Shown one piece after another: positions 62,649 through 64,000 of a stretch of DNA of 64,000 nt. Within the stretch, counting starts at the first letter, position 1. Each line of letters starts with the position of its first letter. The notes below the pieces were generated by a model that was not told the origin of the DNA, made no database searches, and saw nothing but the letters and a program-made list of their open reading frames with translations. The stretch is taken from NCBI GenBank assembly GCA_029248755.1, contig JAQWIR010000010.1, positions 1 to 64,000 on the forward strand. The letters are read 5' to 3'. The translations under genes were made by a program, and so were the position numbers. Source of the stretch: Porticoccaceae bacterium (GTDB lineage: Bacteria > Pseudomonadota > Gammaproteobacteria > Pseudomonadales > Porticoccaceae).

Positions 62649-63122
62649 ATGGCTACAGCGAAGAAAAAAACATCTGCGAACACTGCAACACCCGTTAAGA
62701 ATTCAGTCACCCTTCATGGCATAGCTCCCTATCAGGAAAAGGCCAAAGAAGAGTATATGAATGAGCGTCAATTAAGTCACTTTAAACTTATTTTAAATGC
62801 TTGGCGCAAAGAGTTGATGGAAGAAGTAGATCGCACCGTTACCCATATGAAGGATGAAGCCGCAAATTTTCCTGACCCTGCAGATCGTGCAACGCAAGAA
62901 GAAGAGTTTAGTCTTGAACTACGCACTAGAGACCGTGAAAGAAAACTTATTAAGAAAATTGATAAGACTCTTATCCGTGTTGAAGAAGATGATTATGGGT
63001 TCTGTGATCAATGTGGTGTTGAAATTGGGATTCGCCGTCTAGAAGCTCGGCCAACCGCTGAACTTTGTATTGACTGTAAAACGTTGGATGAAATCAAGGA
63101 AAAGCAAATCACTGGAGGCTAA
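62649..63122 (+). CDS. dksA: RNA polymerase-binding transcription factor DksA
   Basis: Binds the RNA polymerase secondary channel and works with ppGpp. The coiled-coil tip [12 protein letters not shown] with the functional Asp pair near residues 76-79 and the zinc finger [12 protein letters not shown]...CIDC are visible. The 157-residue length is normal with a short Lys/Thr/Ala-rich N-terminal tail. gluQ follows 43 bp downstream, the classic dksA-gluQ pair. Confidence 0.97.
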   Translation: MATAKKKTSANTATPVKNSVTLHGIAPYQEKAKEEYMNERQLSHFKLILNAWRKELMEEVDRTVTHMKDEAANFPDPADRATQEEEFSLELRTRDRERKLIKKIDKTLIRVEEDDYGFCDQCGVEIGIRRLEARPTAELCIDCKTLDEIKEKQITGG

Positions 63123-63165
63123 GTAAGCCTTTGGATTGAATGCTTAATTCTCGATCAATACACAG

Positions 63166-64000
63166 ATGTACTCACCCCAAAGTATTGGCCGATTTGCACC
63201 ATCACCTAGTGGACCTCTCCATTTTGGCTCTCTTCTCGCTGCGACCGCTAGCTTTATGCAAGCAAGGCACAAAGGGGGGAAGTGGCTAGTTAGAATAGAA
63301 GATATTGACCCTCCTCGAGAAATAGCTGGTGCCAGTACAACCATCCTCAAACAGTTAGAACAGCACGGTCTTTGCTGGGATGATGCTGTTGTCTACCAAA
63401 GTAAACAGGTAGGGCATTATTTTGAAATCCTTAACTACCTTAAAGATCAGTGTCTCACTTATAATTGTAGTTGTACCAGGCAACGCCTTATATCCCTAAA
63501 AGGTATCTATGATGCTAAGTGCCATGGGCAAAATTTATCGAGTGAAAATACGTCTGTTCGCCTATCAATTAGTGACAGTATAAAAGCTACAGGCATGGCG
63601 AATGACAGGATAAAATTTTACGATTTAATTATGGGCGACTTCGCTCAATCGCTGATTGAAACCTTGGGAGATTTTATTTTACGTCGGCGCGATGGTCTTA
63701 TTTCATATCAACTAGCCGTAGTTATAGACGATCATCTTCAAGGCATCACTGAAATTATTCGCGGATTTGACCTTATCGATTCAACACCCAGACAAATCTT
63801 ACTTCAGCAATGTTTGGGCTATAAAATACCTGATTATGCCCATATTCCTCTGGCGATGAACTCACTAGGGCAAAAACTTAGTAAACAACACCACGCTAAA
63901 CAACTGCCACAAAATAAAGAACAAGAACAACTCTGGCTTGCCTTAAATTGGCTACAGCAACAACCTCCTGCAGAACTTCGAGCTTGCTCGGTGGATGATA
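63166..64000 (+). CDS. gluQ: Glutamyl-Q tRNA(Asp) synthetase, 3' end cut by window
   Basis: Attaches glutamate to queuosine in the tRNA-Asp anticodon. The ATG at 63166 gives MYSPQSIGRFAPSPSGPLHFGSL, with the HIGH-like segment near residue 19. A zinc site is formed by CSC, Tyr and Cys within residues 103-120. The KMSKS-like motif is GQKLSKQ near residue 241. There is no anticodon-binding domain, as expected. About 278 codons are present before the window ends, close to the full length of about 290-300. Confidence 0.95.
   Translation, partial: MYSPQSIGRFAPSPSGPLHFGSLLAATASFMQARHKGGKWLVRIEDIDPPREIAGASTTILKQLEQHGLCWDDAVVYQSKQVGHYFEILNYLKDQCLTYNCSCTRQRLISLKGIYDAKCHGQNLSSENTSVRLSISDSIKATGMANDRIKFYDLIMGDFAQSLIETLGDFILRRRDGLISYQLAVVIDDHLQGITEIIRGFDLIDSTPRQILLQQCLGYKIPDYAHIPLAMNSLGQKLSKQHHAKQLPQNKEQEQLWLALNWLQQQPPAELRACSVDD

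Overview
This window is a contiguous piece of housekeeping chromosome from a gammaproteobacterium. Two gene orders are diagnostic: the isc/yfg/gua run (iscR-iscS-iscU-iscA-hscB-hscA-fdx-iscX-ndk-rlmN-ispG-hisS-yfgM-bamB-der, xseA opposed, guaB-guaA) and rsmI|lpoA-yraN-diaA-dolP. An rsx (Rnf-type) operon, a bc1 complex and several small families (DUF2066, DUF2069, DUF3014, DUF3108) common in marine gammaproteobacteria are also present. The moderate AT content and tight packing fit a marine OMG/Cellvibrionales-like lineage such as SAR92/Porticoccaceae. That placement is an inference from gene content only. I see no rRNA, tRNA, insertion sequence, prophage, CRISPR array or foreign island.

Layout. 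1-291 is AT-rich and has no gene. 292-17971 is almost entirely minus strand: GMP synthesis (guaA, guaB), envelope assembly (der, bamB, yfgM), hisS, ispG, rlmN, ndk and the Fe-S assembly operon, which is read from a clear IscR-type promoter at 18007-18039. 18048-25359 holds trmJ, suhB, a TlpA-like lipoprotein, arsC-wrbA-DUF2069-sppA, hda and DUF2066. 25463-32497 holds purM-purN-DUF3108-DUF3014, dcd, apbC and metG. 32645-38013 is the translationally coupled rsxABCDGE operon. 38085-47705 holds argG (frameshifted), pyrC, rnt, rsmI, lpoA-yraN-diaA-dolP, a thiolase, and sspB/sspA. 47787-51448 holds the bc1 complex, with cytochromes b and c1 fused in one ORF, and rplM-rpsI. 51612-64000 holds zapE, zapG, comF, cysE, efp-epmA, serB, a membrane protein with a cyclase-like tail, dgkA, a second cysE, a VanY-type peptidase, a small Rieske protein, sfsA, dksA and the start of gluQ.

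Points to check. Two essential-type biosynthetic genes are interrupted: guaB by an in-frame TAA where relatives carry Ser, and argG by a frameshift. A third gene, epmA, has ATA where its ATG should be. These may be sequence errors or real lesions, and the window cannot decide between them. The most interesting structural features are the cytochrome b/c1 fusion with a Shine-Dalgarno-like scar at the joint, the membrane protein at 58057-59262 with a degenerate class III cyclase-like domain, the der start codon abutting a terminator U-tract, and the rsmI/lpoA divergent pair whose start codons overlap in one CATG. Nine of ten convergent gene junctions have 11 bp or less between stop codons, or overlap. 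I found no convincing new multigene system.
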